Below, one piece after another: positions 1-8,693 of a stretch of DNA of 30,912 nucleotides (within the stretch, counting starts at the first letter, position 1; the number at the start of each line of letters is the position of its first letter). Origin of the DNA: Stramenopiles sp. TOSAG23-3 (Eukaryota > Sar). The notes beneath the pieces were generated by a model. It saw only the letters and a program-made list of their open reading frames with translations, was not told the origin of the DNA and did no database searches. A program made the translations under genes and the position numbers. Location: assembly GCA_900128585.1 (NCBI GenBank), contig LT642225.1:1-30912 (forward strand). The letters are read 5' to 3'.

Positions 1-1413
1 GAAGAAAAAGCATTTCCAGGCAAAGCAAAACAGAGTTCTCCCAAAAGTTTTGGGTACAGCGCACTGGCCAATGTTCCACTGAAAGTGATGGGAATTGGTC
101 GGTTCATGGTGAACATGATTGGAACCATTGCAGACGCGTGCACAGATGGGAAAGCAAAAAATGCATTGCAAAAGTTATACAAAATGCCAAAACGGGGCGT
201 ACCCGAAGACATCACGTTCTATGAAAACCCCAAGAACCAAAAGAATGCAAACGGAAACAAGCTGGTCCATTTACATTTTTTGGAAAAAAAATTGAAACAG
301 AAAGTTACAAGTTCAGACAAGGAAACATCCAAATACTCTCTCCGTAAACGCCAAGAGGAGCGTGCGTACAAAGAATTGATGGAAAAGAAAGAGCGCATAC
401 GCCTTGCCCGAAAAAAACAGTTGGAGGCGGATCTAAAGATTCAGCGGGAAGAAAAAAAGAAAAATGACGAGGCGATACTTAAAGAAAAAAAGAAGAAAGA
501 GAAGCAAGAGCGCCTACGCGCCAAGAAAAAAGCCGAAGATAAGAAGAAATACTTTGAGGACAAGAAAGCGAAAATTGAGGAGTGGAAGACACAGCAGGCT
601 AATGAAAGAAAGGGATTGTCGGATAAAGAATTTAGGAGACAGCAACTAGAAAAACGAAAGCGTGAAGCTGATTTTGAAGCAATGAAAAGTCGACGGGATC
701 ACTTGGAAAAAGATCGCTTTGAACGAATTCTGCAAGAGGCGGAAGAATACGGCATTCCTCTTCAGGAGACTAATTATGAAACCTATACCAAGAACATCCA
801 TAACTTGGACGTCGTCGAGAAAAAAATAAGAGAAGCAAAAACGCTTGTTGAACAGAAGAAACGAAATGCCGAAGAAAACGCAAAGTACCAGGCAGATAGG
901 AGGAAAACGATTGAAGTGATGAATGCAAGAGAAGAGTACGAGAAAAAAACAATAGCCGAGCTAGAAGCTAAGCTTCAATCAGCAGATATGGACCCATCAG
1001 ATTACGTTGGAGAGATGATGAAAGTTCGCCTAGGCATAGGTGGACCTTCTGGTGGAGATCATCGTGCAATGAAAGTGTCTGACTTTTTTGGCAAAATAGA
1101 CGAGGATAGCAGTGGCTCACTAACGAAGCAGGAGCTGAAGGAATCGTTCGAGAAGCTAAAAATCCAGCTGTCAGACGAGCAATTTGAATCGTTTTATTCA
1201 GCATTTGATCCAAACGGCGATGGCAAAATTGATTATATGGAATTTCTTGCCCAGATGCGTACTCATGTTCACGGCTCCGAAGGCATTGTCAAGCGGGAGT
1301 CTCATATTGACAGAAAGAAATCAAAAAAGGGAAAGAAAACGTCGAATGACAGTAGAGATGGAAAGAAAGACGAAGCTAGAGACGCAGAAAAGAGCAGAGA
1401 AAAATCCAGTTGA
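1..1413 (+). CDS. EF-hand protein with long charged helix, 5'-partial
   Basis: The reading frame is open from base 1 with no stop, so the gene begins left of the window. The first in-frame ATG seen is at 88, but nothing marks it as the true start. About 470 residues are visible. From roughly 330 to 960 the protein is dominated by Lys, Glu, Arg and Gln in a pattern typical of a long coiled coil or single charged alpha-helix. Two canonical EF-hand loops follow: one at 1099-1134 (DEDSSGSLTKQE) and one at 1207-1242 (DPNGDGKIDYME). Both keep Asp at position 1, Gly at 6 and Glu at 12, so both should bind calcium. The C-terminus is a Lys/Ser/Asp-rich tail ending at the stop at 1411. A calcium-responsive scaffold or cytoskeletal protein would fit, but I recognise no specific family. 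It converges on the zinc-finger gene across an inverted-repeat element. Confidence 0.85.
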   Translation, partial: EEKAFPGKAKQSSPKSFGYSALANVPLKVMGIGRFMVNMIGTIADACTDGKAKNALQKLYKMPKRGVPEDITFYENPKNQKNANGNKLVHLHFLEKKLKQKVTSSDKETSKYSLRKRQEERAYKELMEKKERIRLARKKQLEADLKIQREEKKKNDEAILKEKKKKEKQERLRAKKKAEDKKKYFEDKKAKIEEWKTQQANERKGLSDKEFRRQQLEKRKREADFEAMKSRRDHLEKDRFERILQEAEEYGIPLQETNYETYTKNIHNLDVVEKKIREAKTLVEQKKRNAEENAKYQADRRKTIEVMNAREEYEKKTIAELEAKLQSADMDPSDYVGEMMKVRLGIGGPSGGDHRAMKVSDFFGKIDEDSSGSLTKQELKESFEKLKIQLSDEQFESFYSAFDPNGDGKIDYMEFLAQMRTHVHGSEGIVKRESHIDRKKSKKGKKTSNDSRDGKKDEARDAEKSREKSS

Positions 1414-1972
1414 AAAACACACACCGAAGCAATACAACTTTACTTTAAATTTTTATTGGTGTTAACAATACGTTTTGTAATTTTAAAATAACCAACTGGT
1501 TCCCCGCCTTCTCGTCTACAAAGTAAACAACAGTAGCCATTGTTTTTGTTTTTAAAACATTTTAAAATAAATTAAGTTAAAAAAAAACAAATTATAGTAA
1601 TATGATATCATATTTAATTACTTAAATAACAGCCAATTTTCTTGTTTTTATCATATGATACATATGATAGACTAGAATATCCACATCATTATTTTCCACA
1701 TCATTTGCTTTGTTTGATGCTTGATTTAAAAAACAAAATATATATATTATCATATATTTTGGTTTTCATAATAGTATGATATGTTTTAAGACGACTCTCA
1801 TTTTAAAAATCTCTTTTTTTTAAAACAAGAAAATTGGCTGTTATTTTAACTTCGTAATTTTAAGTTACCGCTAAAAATTCTGTTTCTTTAAAACCAAAAA
1901 TATATGTGCTATTATCTCCTTATGTTTCATTTTATCTTACGGATTTTTGTTTGTTTCATTTCAGAATTCGTA
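1414..1972. other. gene-free, convergent 3' flanks with inverted-repeat element
   Basis: AT-rich DNA between two convergent genes. No credible coding frame is seen. The middle holds the inverted-repeat element listed separately. Runs of A and T and TATGATATCATA-like palindromes occur around 1600-1680 and 1740-1790. Confidence 0.7.
1614..1862. repeat. MITE-like element with perfect 21-bp inverted repeats
   Basis: The left arm at 1628-1648 begins AACAGCCAATTTTCTTGTTT. The right arm at 1822-1842 is its exact reverse complement, 21 of 21 bases, leaving about 173 bp between the arms. Outside the arms the resemblance continues with a small gap (TTAATTAC then TTAAAT on the left; its complement with four extra bases on the right). 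The interior is AT-rich and non-coding. It carries a segment at 1771-1800 (containing ATGTTTTAAGAC and ACTCTCA) that recurs near other copies of the arm motif at 28830-28860 and 30705-30730. This is the form expected of a miniature non-autonomous DNA transposon. A hairpin used as a bidirectional transcript end is the main alternative. No clear target-site duplication could be fixed by eye in the AT-rich flanks. Confidence 0.65.
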
Positions 1973-3367
1973 TCATACAAAGTCAAAATCCCCAAAATGT
2001 TTTGTTACGTAAGGACGCTTCACTTGATCTATTTGTTTCCTTGTGGGTCGTTTCCTGTGCACTGCCAAACAATGCCGTTTCATATTCGACTTATCTGTAT
2101 ACGATTTGTCGCACCAAGGGCATAATACTCTCTGTTTCTTGTGCTTGTTTGCAATGTGGGCTTGAAGTTGCTCGTTTCTGGTGTATGCCGTTTTCTTCTT
2201 TATCTTTGCGCAAATTTTGCACTTGAAGATTTTTCTTGCTTTCTTTGCAGCCCGAGAAGGCGTTGCCGCATTGGCTTTCCCCAACTGCTTGCCCTGATCG
2301 AAGTTTTTCTTTCTTTTCTTACCCGATTCTTTCTTCGATTCAGCGCCTTTCTTCCCGGTTTTTGCGGATTTTTTGGCCATTTTTGGTCTGTTTGCGTTCG
2401 CAATTCGTTTAAGCCGCACTTCTTTCTTTTTCAAGTACTTCGTCGGATCGAAATCGTGAATATTTTTGCAGTGTCGTTTCATGTTTGTTTTCGTTGCAAA
2501 CGAGTTTTTGCACATCGGGCAGATTAGAAAATGGGGTTTCTCGCTCGGTGTTACAATCGATGTCGCGGTGTTCACAGGCTGCATCGTAGCAGGGCTTTCA
2601 ACGTGTTCTTCTGTCGAACCGTCACAAGGAGAGAATATTCCAAACTCGTAGTCTGTTTCCTCAGGAACACCCACATCAATGTATTCGCATAGTTGTCTGG
2701 CATTTTTCTTCGAAAGACCGCACACCTTTTGGACTGCAATCTCAATCACAGGCCCTTCGAAAGGAGGAGGCGCTGTCACGTGGGCTTCGACGGCTTCAAG
2801 CATTTTGCAAAATTTTCTCGAAACAGCAGTAGAAGAATCCGCAGTGCCCCAGGCACGCACTTGATCCCACTCCACGTGTTCAATAGGAATGCCCGAGTCC
2901 TCCACCCTAAAATAGCTGTTACTCCCTGCCGTGCTTGCCGCCCTTGAGAACGACTCAAGGAGCGGACCTTCTGGATTCCGGCTTATTTCTCGAACAGCTC
3001 CCAGTAGCATAGCTGGGCTCATGTTGTTGAATGTTTCCAAGCAATCGTTCAGATTGCCATCGAGGCGCACTGAAGACGCGGTTCTGGAAGAGGAAGCACC
3101 TCTGGGAGACTCATTGAAACCTTGAACATTGTTTATCTTGTCGACGCATTTCAGCATTCCAGACTGATGCAGGTCACGTACTTTCTGCCATAGGCCCCGG
3201 CGACGCTGCCCCTGGTGCACTCGCAGCTTCTGCAGGACAACATACACGAATCTCATCTTGAGGAACTCCAGACCCTTATCAAGAATGTTCTTTTTCTGTT
3301 CCTCTAGGAGCTCATTGAAATTTTTATATTCTTGAGGCTTTGCTTTTCGAACTCTCGGTCGCGGCAT
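1973..3367 (-). CDS. three-finger C2H2 zinc-finger protein
   Basis: The 464-residue frame starts at ATG 3367 (MPRPRVRKAK). The frame continues upstream only without another ATG. Three C2H2 fingers lie in the C-terminal half: C283/C286/H299/H304, C383/C386/H404/H409 (wider, 17 residues between the Cys and His pairs) and C416/C419/H432/H437. The first and third are alike, each ending NMKRHC. Between fingers 1 and 2 is a long Lys/Arg/Ala-rich basic stretch that could act as a nuclear-localisation and DNA- or RNA-binding segment. The N-terminal half is helical and charged without a domain I recognise. A nuclear nucleic-acid-binding protein is likely; whether it is a transcription factor is inference. 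Its 5' end faces the kinase-aldolase gene across 1.3 kb. Confidence 0.82.
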   Translation of the reverse strand: MPRPRVRKAKPQEYKNFNELLEEQKKNILDKGLEFLKMRFVYVVLQKLRVHQGQRRRGLWQKVRDLHQSGMLKCVDKINNVQGFNESPRGASSSRTASSVRLDGNLNDCLETFNNMSPAMLLGAVREISRNPEGPLLESFSRAASTAGSNSYFRVEDSGIPIEHVEWDQVRAWGTADSSTAVSRKFCKMLEAVEAHVTAPPPFEGPVIEIAVQKVCGLSKKNARQLCEYIDVGVPEETDYEFGIFSPCDGSTEEHVESPATMQPVNTATSIVTPSEKPHFLICPMCKNSFATKTNMKRHCKNIHDFDPTKYLKKKEVRLKRIANANRPKMAKKSAKTGKKGAESKKESGKKRKKNFDQGKQLGKANAATPSRAAKKARKIFKCKICAKIKKKTAYTRNEQLQAHIANKHKKQRVLCPWCDKSYTDKSNMKRHCLAVHRKRPTRKQIDQVKRPYVTKHFGDFDFV

Positions 3368-4672
3368 TATTCGCTGTGGGAATGGAAGGATAAAACTTGC
3401 TCTGCCAAACACAAATGGACCTGGAACAATTAAAGGTGATGGGTATCTATGGCACAAGATTTAACAGACTGAAAAGACTAAGTGCGAACTGTTTGGATGT
3501 TTTTCTACCTTTAATGTCTATTTATATGGATCTCTTCTGTTTAGTTTAATTTGATGGTGGTCGTTTTTTCTTGTATACTTGTTTTATTATTCGACCATTT
3601 TATTGTGTTGTTGTGTTTTTATTTTTTTTTTTTTTTAATAATTTTTTTTATTATTTACCATCATCACACATCCTTCTTTTTTTCTCTTCTCTACTACCAC
3701 CGGTACAGGTTCGAACCAGGTACCCTGCCGGTACAGTATAATTATATAACCTGCCTATAACAACTACGATCTTTTTTTTCCACGTCTCTCTTCTTTCTTT
3801 TCTTCTTTTTTTTTGGATAATAATGACGACTATTTATAATATACCTCGTACTTGTAAAGTAGACGACTATGTAATTATTATTCCAATAAATATTAATAAA
3901 TTATTAGAACATCATATTAATAGATAGAAATAGACCATAGAATACGAAGTCATAATAATTTTACCAGTTTTATTACTATTATAGTACCGGTAATAATAAT
4001 AAAAGGTCATTATTAGTCTAGTCAGCTCAAGTCCAATAAAATACTCTATTCTTCTCCTCTACTCGTAGTTCATTGTAGTCTGTCTTGTCTAGTCAAAATT
4101 TCTCGCGTCCTCGTATGAATAAATACCGCATACCCGTACTTATAATACTAAATATGTAGTGTGTTTCTTATATTCCTATTTATTAAATGGATTACTTTTT
4201 TTTAGTCTCTAGTCTCTACGAGGGGTACGTAGTCGTCTAATTAAAAAAAGTCAGTGCATTATTTATTATTACCAAGGGCAGTGCCTAATCTTCCTCCCTT
4301 CTTTATTTTAGACTTTTTGCCACCACCATAATAAAAAGTTATATTGGATTTGGACTCCTCGTAGTTAGTCTTGTTAGTTGTCCTGTCTTTAAATTGCGTA
4401 CCGTCCTGGTATAAATTATATTACAGGTGTGGTGGTGAGTCCTCGTAGTAGACCCTATCCCCTATCCCATAATAATAATGAATGGAAGTGGGAAAATATA
4501 TTACAGGGACTATTAGTCTATATATTATTTGAATAATTCGATATGAAATATGAACGTCTGAATTTCGCGAAGTGGAAGCAATAGGTTTAAGATTTAGTGT
4601 TGAATCCCCCCGTAAAAAGATACATTCGCTCCCTGATTTTGAATTAGTAATTAACTGCGCGTGCACGGTACC
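3368..4672. other. gene-free divergent upstream region, simple-sequence rich
   Basis: This 1.3 kb block separates the start of the zinc-finger gene (-) from the start of the kinase-aldolase gene (+), so it must hold both promoters. It contains poly-T and poly-pyrimidine tracts (3620-3690, 3770-3815), TAA/TTA triplet runs and a GTACC palindrome cluster at 3698-3736. It also has diverged copies of a CTCGTAGT-containing unit, for example near 4063-4096 and 4358-4391. No convincing coding frame is present. Confidence 0.6.
3698..3736. repeat. GTACC/ACCGGT palindrome cluster
   Basis: Within about 40 bases there are ACCGGTAC, GGTTCGAACC, AGGTACCC and CCGGTAC, all self-complementary or nearly so. 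Similar clusters recur in other gene-free blocks (6830-6860, 18762-18788, 20321-20350, 23431-23450). Confidence 0.5.
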
Positions 4673-6646
4673 ATGTCTTCCAATTGCGCGAACGCGACAG
4701 GCCCAGTCTTTGGTTTTGGCGAGGCCATGATTAGGTACGCCCCGACAGAGGCAGTGCCGTTGGGTCAAGAAAAAGGGGGGCAACCTGACCTATTCTTACG
4801 TTCTATCGGTGGTGACGAGCTAAACGTTATGGTTGCTCTGTCGAGACTTGGATCAGACACACACTGGGTGAGTGTGTTGCCAGACCAAGTTCTTGGTAAT
4901 ACCGTTCGAAGGTGTGCAGAAAGCGCTGGCGTATCGACGCAGTTTGTCAAGACTACGGGCTCGGACTCGGAAGTTGGCTCATTTACAGTAATCCCCGAAG
5001 AGAAGCGAGTCCATTACAGAAGGGCATCGTCAGCATTCTGGGCGCAGAAGAAGGATGATTTGCAGTGGGACAAGATTGTGAGGGACATGTCCCCGTCCTG
5101 GTGCCATGCGACTGGGATTACCCCACTCTGCGGCGACGGCGCGCGCGCGAGCTGGGTCGCGCATATGACCGCGTGCGGAAAACACAACGTGCCTGTCTCC
5201 ATTGATTTTAACCACCGCCCAGCGCTGGGGACGTTGGAGGAGCTTTGGGGCATTATGCTCCCAGTGATTAAAGGCGTTAAGCCCAGATTGCTTATTTTTT
5301 CCTTGAAGACTCTGCGAAACGTGGCTGAATTGTGTGGTTTGAAAGATGTGCCACCGCCGTCTTACTTTGAAATGTCAGGCGGACGGCCGACGACGGGGGC
5401 CTCGAACGGGGCCGCGGATGCAGACGGCAGGGGAAAGAAGCGCCTCAAAGTCCAACATGGGACGTCAGAAACAGACCCAGTCTGGATCAGCCTTATGGAA
5501 CGGATGTTCAAGCATCTAGGAGGAGAAACAAACATCGCATGCTGTTTCAAAACCCGCGACGCCACGGGGTTACAGACACGATGGTCTGTGATAGTCGACG
5601 CCAAGGGCCCTCACACAACGCAGCCAACGCCCACGATGCACGTGCCAAAGGACGAGTGTGGTGGTGGCAGTGCGTGGGCAGCAGGGTGTATTGATGCGTA
5701 TTTGGGAGGCGAAGACGATGGGGCAGCCGTAGCTCGGAGGGGTGATTTGTTGGCTGCGCTGTGCCAGGAAACTGTAGGGGATCACAGCTGGGTATCGCGT
5801 TCCCATCTGAACGCAGCGTTGGCAGAGTTTGATGGAAAAATAGCTCTCCTCGAAAAGCCGGGCAGTAGTGCAGGCGCGGCGGCCAGTAATGGAAGCACCG
5901 TGGTAGAAAATTCAGGGGTAACATTCCGTTCGAAGCTCTTGGACCCGAACCCTTTAACGTGGCTTTTAAAGCGTCAAATGCTTCAAAACGTACACAGAAT
6001 GCCAAAGTTGATTGCAATCATTCGGGCAAAGAGGCCTGATGTAGCAATCAACAGGGCGATTGAGCTGGTAGAAATGGGATGCCGCGCCATTGAAATCACC
6101 TTTGACACGACCGATTTTGACCGTGTCCTTCGCACTGTTGTCCGGTATGCTGGAGATCGGGCATTGGTGGGAGTAGGTACTGCTATGAGTGCTGCAGACG
6201 TCCGCAAAGCGGCGTCACTTGGTGCTCAATTTGCTTTGTCTCCCATAAATCCACCGGGTTTCGTCGCAGAGTGCCTACGGCTAGGTTTAGTAGCAGTCCC
6301 TGCTGCCTACACCCCGACGGAAGTGTGGCGAGCACACTGCGAGGGAGCCCATTATGTGAAATTATTTCCCGCTCATATGTGGAACCCCAACACCCTGAAG
6401 GCAATGCTCACAACAGGACCCCTGTGCTTGGTAAAAGTCATGCCAAGTGGTGGGATTTCCCCTTCCACGGCACGATCGTGGTTTGATGCTGGTGCAGTTG
6501 GCGTAGGCATGGGGTCCGCTTTGTGCGGTAAAGACATTAAAACACCGCAAGGAAGTGAACACGAAGAAACATTTCAAAAAGCAGCCAATGACTGGAAGAG
6601 TCAAGGAAAACAAGCAGCCCAGCATGCCCTGGACACGCTGCAGTAA
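4673..6646 (+). CDS. PfkB (KDG kinase-type) fused to KDPG aldolase
   Basis: The start is ATG 4673 (657 residues); an in-frame stop at 4652 rules out a longer frame. Residues about 8-395 are a PfkB sugar kinase of the 2-keto-3-deoxygluconate kinase kind. They show GGDELN at 46-51 (substrate end), a D178-F-N-H-R182-P box, and the signature region D327-E-C-G-G-G-S333. Residues about 420-640 are a KHG/KDPG aldolase. It has the active-site Glu474 in the IEIT strand, a GVGT turn, the Schiff-base Lys563 in VKLFPA, and a MPSGGIS phosphate-binding loop. Together they would phosphorylate KDG and then cleave KDPG to pyruvate and glyceraldehyde-3-phosphate. The kinase half is odd: the usual catalytic Asp of GAGD/GGGD is Ser333. 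Low-complexity Gly/Ala/Ser-rich inserts lie near 235-260 and in the linker at about 395-415. No N-terminal targeting peptide is evident. Confidence 0.88.
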   Translation: MSSNCANATGPVFGFGEAMIRYAPTEAVPLGQEKGGQPDLFLRSIGGDELNVMVALSRLGSDTHWVSVLPDQVLGNTVRRCAESAGVSTQFVKTTGSDSEVGSFTVIPEEKRVHYRRASSAFWAQKKDDLQWDKIVRDMSPSWCHATGITPLCGDGARASWVAHMTACGKHNVPVSIDFNHRPALGTLEELWGIMLPVIKGVKPRLLIFSLKTLRNVAELCGLKDVPPPSYFEMSGGRPTTGASNGAADADGRGKKRLKVQHGTSETDPVWISLMERMFKHLGGETNIACCFKTRDATGLQTRWSVIVDAKGPHTTQPTPTMHVPKDECGGGSAWAAGCIDAYLGGEDDGAAVARRGDLLAALCQETVGDHSWVSRSHLNAALAEFDGKIALLEKPGSSAGAAASNGSTVVENSGVTFRSKLLDPNPLTWLLKRQMLQNVHRMPKLIAIIRAKRPDVAINRAIELVEMGCRAIEITFDTTDFDRVLRTVVRYAGDRALVGVGTAMSAADVRKAASLGAQFALSPINPPGFVAECLRLGLVAVPAAYTPTEVWRAHCEGAHYVKLFPAHMWNPNTLKAMLTTGPLCLVKVMPSGGISPSTARSWFDAGAVGVGMGSALCGKDIKTPQGSEHEETFQKAANDWKSQGKQAAQHALDTLQ

Positions 6647-6722
6647 TGTGTGTAGAAGAACGAAGAAATTCAAATCTTAAAACCACATTCTTGAGAATAA
6701 GAAAGCGAATTCCCCTGTGTTA

Positions 6723-6757
6723 TTTAATTACTTGAATAACAGCCAATTTTTTGTTTT
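6723..6757 (+). repeat. dispersed arm motif, solitary copy
   Basis: TTTAATTACTTGAATAACAG followed by CCAATTTTTTGTTTT matches the left arm and outer flank of the 1614-1862 element, with one base changed in the flank and one lost in the T-run. No inverted partner is found within the next few hundred bases, so this is a solo or eroded copy about 80 bp past the stop codon. Confidence 0.65.
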
Positions 6758-6829
6758 ATTTAATTATTAAAAAGAGAGGTGAAGTAGAGGGCTATTGGTC
6801 GTCGTGTGTCGTTGTGTGAATCCTCGTTC

Positions 6830-6860
6830 GGTCCGGTTCGGTACCTGGTACCTTACCGTA
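6830..6860. repeat. GTACC palindrome cluster
   Basis: GGTCCGGTTCGGTACCTGGTACC-type sequence with two overlapping GGTACC sites, in otherwise AT-rich DNA. It resembles the clusters at 3698, 18762, 20321 and 23431. Confidence 0.45.
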
Positions 6861-7337
6861 TGGTGTTTTCATTTAGTATTACAGCAGTACAATAGTTTGT
6901 AAGTAGGACTATCAACGAGCAAGAAGCCAATTTAAATAATTAGGGCTTATAACTACTTAAAAGCCATGAATTATTTTTATTAAATAATAATACGTAGCTA
7001 TTATTATTATTATTCATTCCTTCCCCTTGTTGCTACATGCTAAAAAATAATAATCCCCACACCTTTCTGAAGATAGTAAGAAAAAATTTATGGATCGTTC
7101 GTATGTAAAAATTTGAAATATTGTTGTATACATATTTATCATATTAATAATAAATTAAATATTAATAATGCCTATTTATTTAAAAATGTATGAAACATTA
7201 TAATATTTAAATATATAAAAAAACACGATCTTTTTTTAAAATTATGAATTATTTTATATATATTTTATTATTAAAAAAAAATATAATATACATACAAATT
7301 TAATTAATACAATTTAAGCACACAGAGAACGCTTGCA

Positions 7338-7406
7338 ATGGGACGCTTAGTGGTGAGCCAATTTATTACAGACCCAAACGAAAAACTTGATGGAAGAAAA
7401 GGCTGA
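7338..7406 (+). promoter_or_regulatory. upstream ORF in probable 5' leader of SPFH gene
   Basis: An ATG at 7338 opens a 22-codon frame ending in TGA at 7404-7406. A second upstream ATG at 7390 opens a 20-codon frame ending near 7452. Both precede the SPFH start at 7485. If the transcript starts upstream of 7338, they could lower translation of the main frame. The transcript start is not known. Confidence 0.25.
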
Positions 7407-7484
7407 ATTAACAACAACGCAAAAGGAAGGAAAGGTTCATCCAGCACATTGACCAGTCATTTTACTCTTTTGGAGCATTTTACT

Positions 7485-8693
7485 ATGGGCGAAGAGAATA
7501 AAAAACTTTGTGCGTGCTGCACATTTATCATCACCATAACGTCGATGGTGCTGTTTATCTGCAGTTTCCATTATGTCGGCGAACTATCCTATTGCCTTCG
7601 CTTCGAGAGAAACTCAAAAGTAATGGCAGACACTGTGGAGGATACCCCAGGGACCTTTTTTCTTGGGGTTGCGGGGGGCTTCATGTGCTTTCCTAAAACT
7701 CGACAACAATTAGAGTTTTCCGTCCGCTCTGCAAGCCAAGAGCCGCGTCTAGCAGCAAGAACTAGCGAGGGTTTAAAGTTAGAGATGGATGTTATGATTG
7801 AGTACAAGCTTCAAAAGGAAAACATCAGAAAATTATTTGATTTAGCCGCACAAGATTATGGGGTCATGTATCAGCTGTTGGCGGGGAGTACCCTTCGTAA
7901 TGTTGCGTCTAGGTACCCTGCAATGAGCTTCTTGGACTCCCGAAGAAGAAACATCAGCCAGTCGATGCTGGAGCAACTGCAGACCGATTTTAGCCCGTAT
8001 TTTGCCGACGTTTTGTCTGTCCAGCTTTTCCATGTCGATTTGCCGGATCAATACGAGGGGTGGATTAAAAAAATTGAGACCAGTCGATTGGAGCAGCAGC
8101 GCGAGCAGGCGTACCGGGTCGTTTCGAGACAGCAGCAAGTGAACAAGTACACGAAAATGACTATCGACCTTGAGACGACCAAAGAGAAATCGAGGCTGAA
8201 CTCCGAGGCCCAAGTCTCGCTCGCGACGCTGAAAGATACGCAAAGGACGATAATTGCGGAAACAAGCGCTATGGCAGCCATGCAAAAAGCGGAGAGGGAT
8301 CGAAACGCCAGTCTTGTAAAGTTGGATGGAGACCTGCAAGTGGCGAAAGCGGAGCAAGTCCTTGCAGTGAGAAAGGCCCAAAATGCCCAGAACAAGAGCA
8401 TCCTTCAATTCGAGCGCGAGATCTTGCTGGCCAAAAACGACGCTATTGTTCGCGAAATCAAAGCCAAGGCTCAGGCGTACACAATTGAGCAAGGGGCCAT
8501 TGCTGAAGCTTACAAGATAGAACAGTTGAAAGGGGCACAGCTTCAACAGTTTACTGACCTCACGGCTGCCATCAACATGAGCCAAGCCGAGCTACTTCAA
8601 TACGTTTACATGAACGTTCTCAAGGACTCGAAACAGAGTGAAATGTATTTAGACTATAAGAAAGTGCCGTTGTTTCTTGAAGATAGCAATTAA
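7485..8693 (+). CDS. SPFH/band-7 (prohibitin-like) membrane protein
   Basis: The start is ATG 7485 (402 residues, A at -3). A short basic/Cys N-terminus leads into one hydrophobic segment at about residues 8-30, which should anchor the protein with a single membrane pass. Residues about 35-205 fit a band-7/SPFH domain in layout: a beta-rich segment, then a stretch containing DLPDQYEGWI followed at once by an Arg/Gln/Glu-rich helix. Residues about 205-350 form a long Ala/Gln/Lys/Glu helix with repeated AKA.A.-type spacing, as in the oligomerising coiled coils of prohibitins, stomatins and flotillins. Such proteins build ring-like scaffolds in organelle or plasma membranes. The exact subfamily cannot be named by eye; it looks diverged from mitochondrial PHB1/PHB2. 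Confidence 0.78.
   Translation: MGEENKKLCACCTFIITITSMVLFICSFHYVGELSYCLRFERNSKVMADTVEDTPGTFFLGVAGGFMCFPKTRQQLEFSVRSASQEPRLAARTSEGLKLEMDVMIEYKLQKENIRKLFDLAAQDYGVMYQLLAGSTLRNVASRYPAMSFLDSRRRNISQSMLEQLQTDFSPYFADVLSVQLFHVDLPDQYEGWIKKIETSRLEQQREQAYRVVSRQQQVNKYTKMTIDLETTKEKSRLNSEAQVSLATLKDTQRTIIAETSAMAAMQKAERDRNASLVKLDGDLQVAKAEQVLAVRKAQNAQNKSILQFEREILLAKNDAIVREIKAKAQAYTIEQGAIAEAYKIEQLKGAQLQQFTDLTAAINMSQAELLQYVYMNVLKDSKQSEMYLDYKKVPLFLEDSN

Larger units (their letters stand above)
6647..7484. other. gene-free AT-rich spacer
   Basis: This is the 3' flank of the kinase-aldolase gene and the 5' flank of the SPFH gene. It contains a single arm-type repeat near 6723-6757, a GTACC cluster at 6830-6860, TTA/TAA runs around 6970-7020 and 7140-7320, and two short upstream reading frames near 7338-7452. 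No other coding signal is seen. Confidence 0.6.

Noticed and set aside
1628-1842. Inverted pair as a simple transcription terminator hairpin
   Set aside because: The arms are 173 bases apart and the same motif occurs singly at many other sites with shared flanks, so a mobile-element origin explains it better. A secondary role in transcript ending is not excluded.
3708-3717. GGTTCGAACC resembling a tRNA T-loop
   Set aside because: No acceptor stem, D-arm or anticodon arm can be folded around it. It is part of the palindrome cluster.
5547-6017. 156-codon open frame on the - strand
   Set aside because: Antisense to the kinase-aldolase gene; no recognisable domain.
7842-8585. 247-codon open frame on the - strand
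   Set aside because: Antisense shadow of the SPFH gene's helical region. No motif is seen, and the sense frame is clearly the real one.
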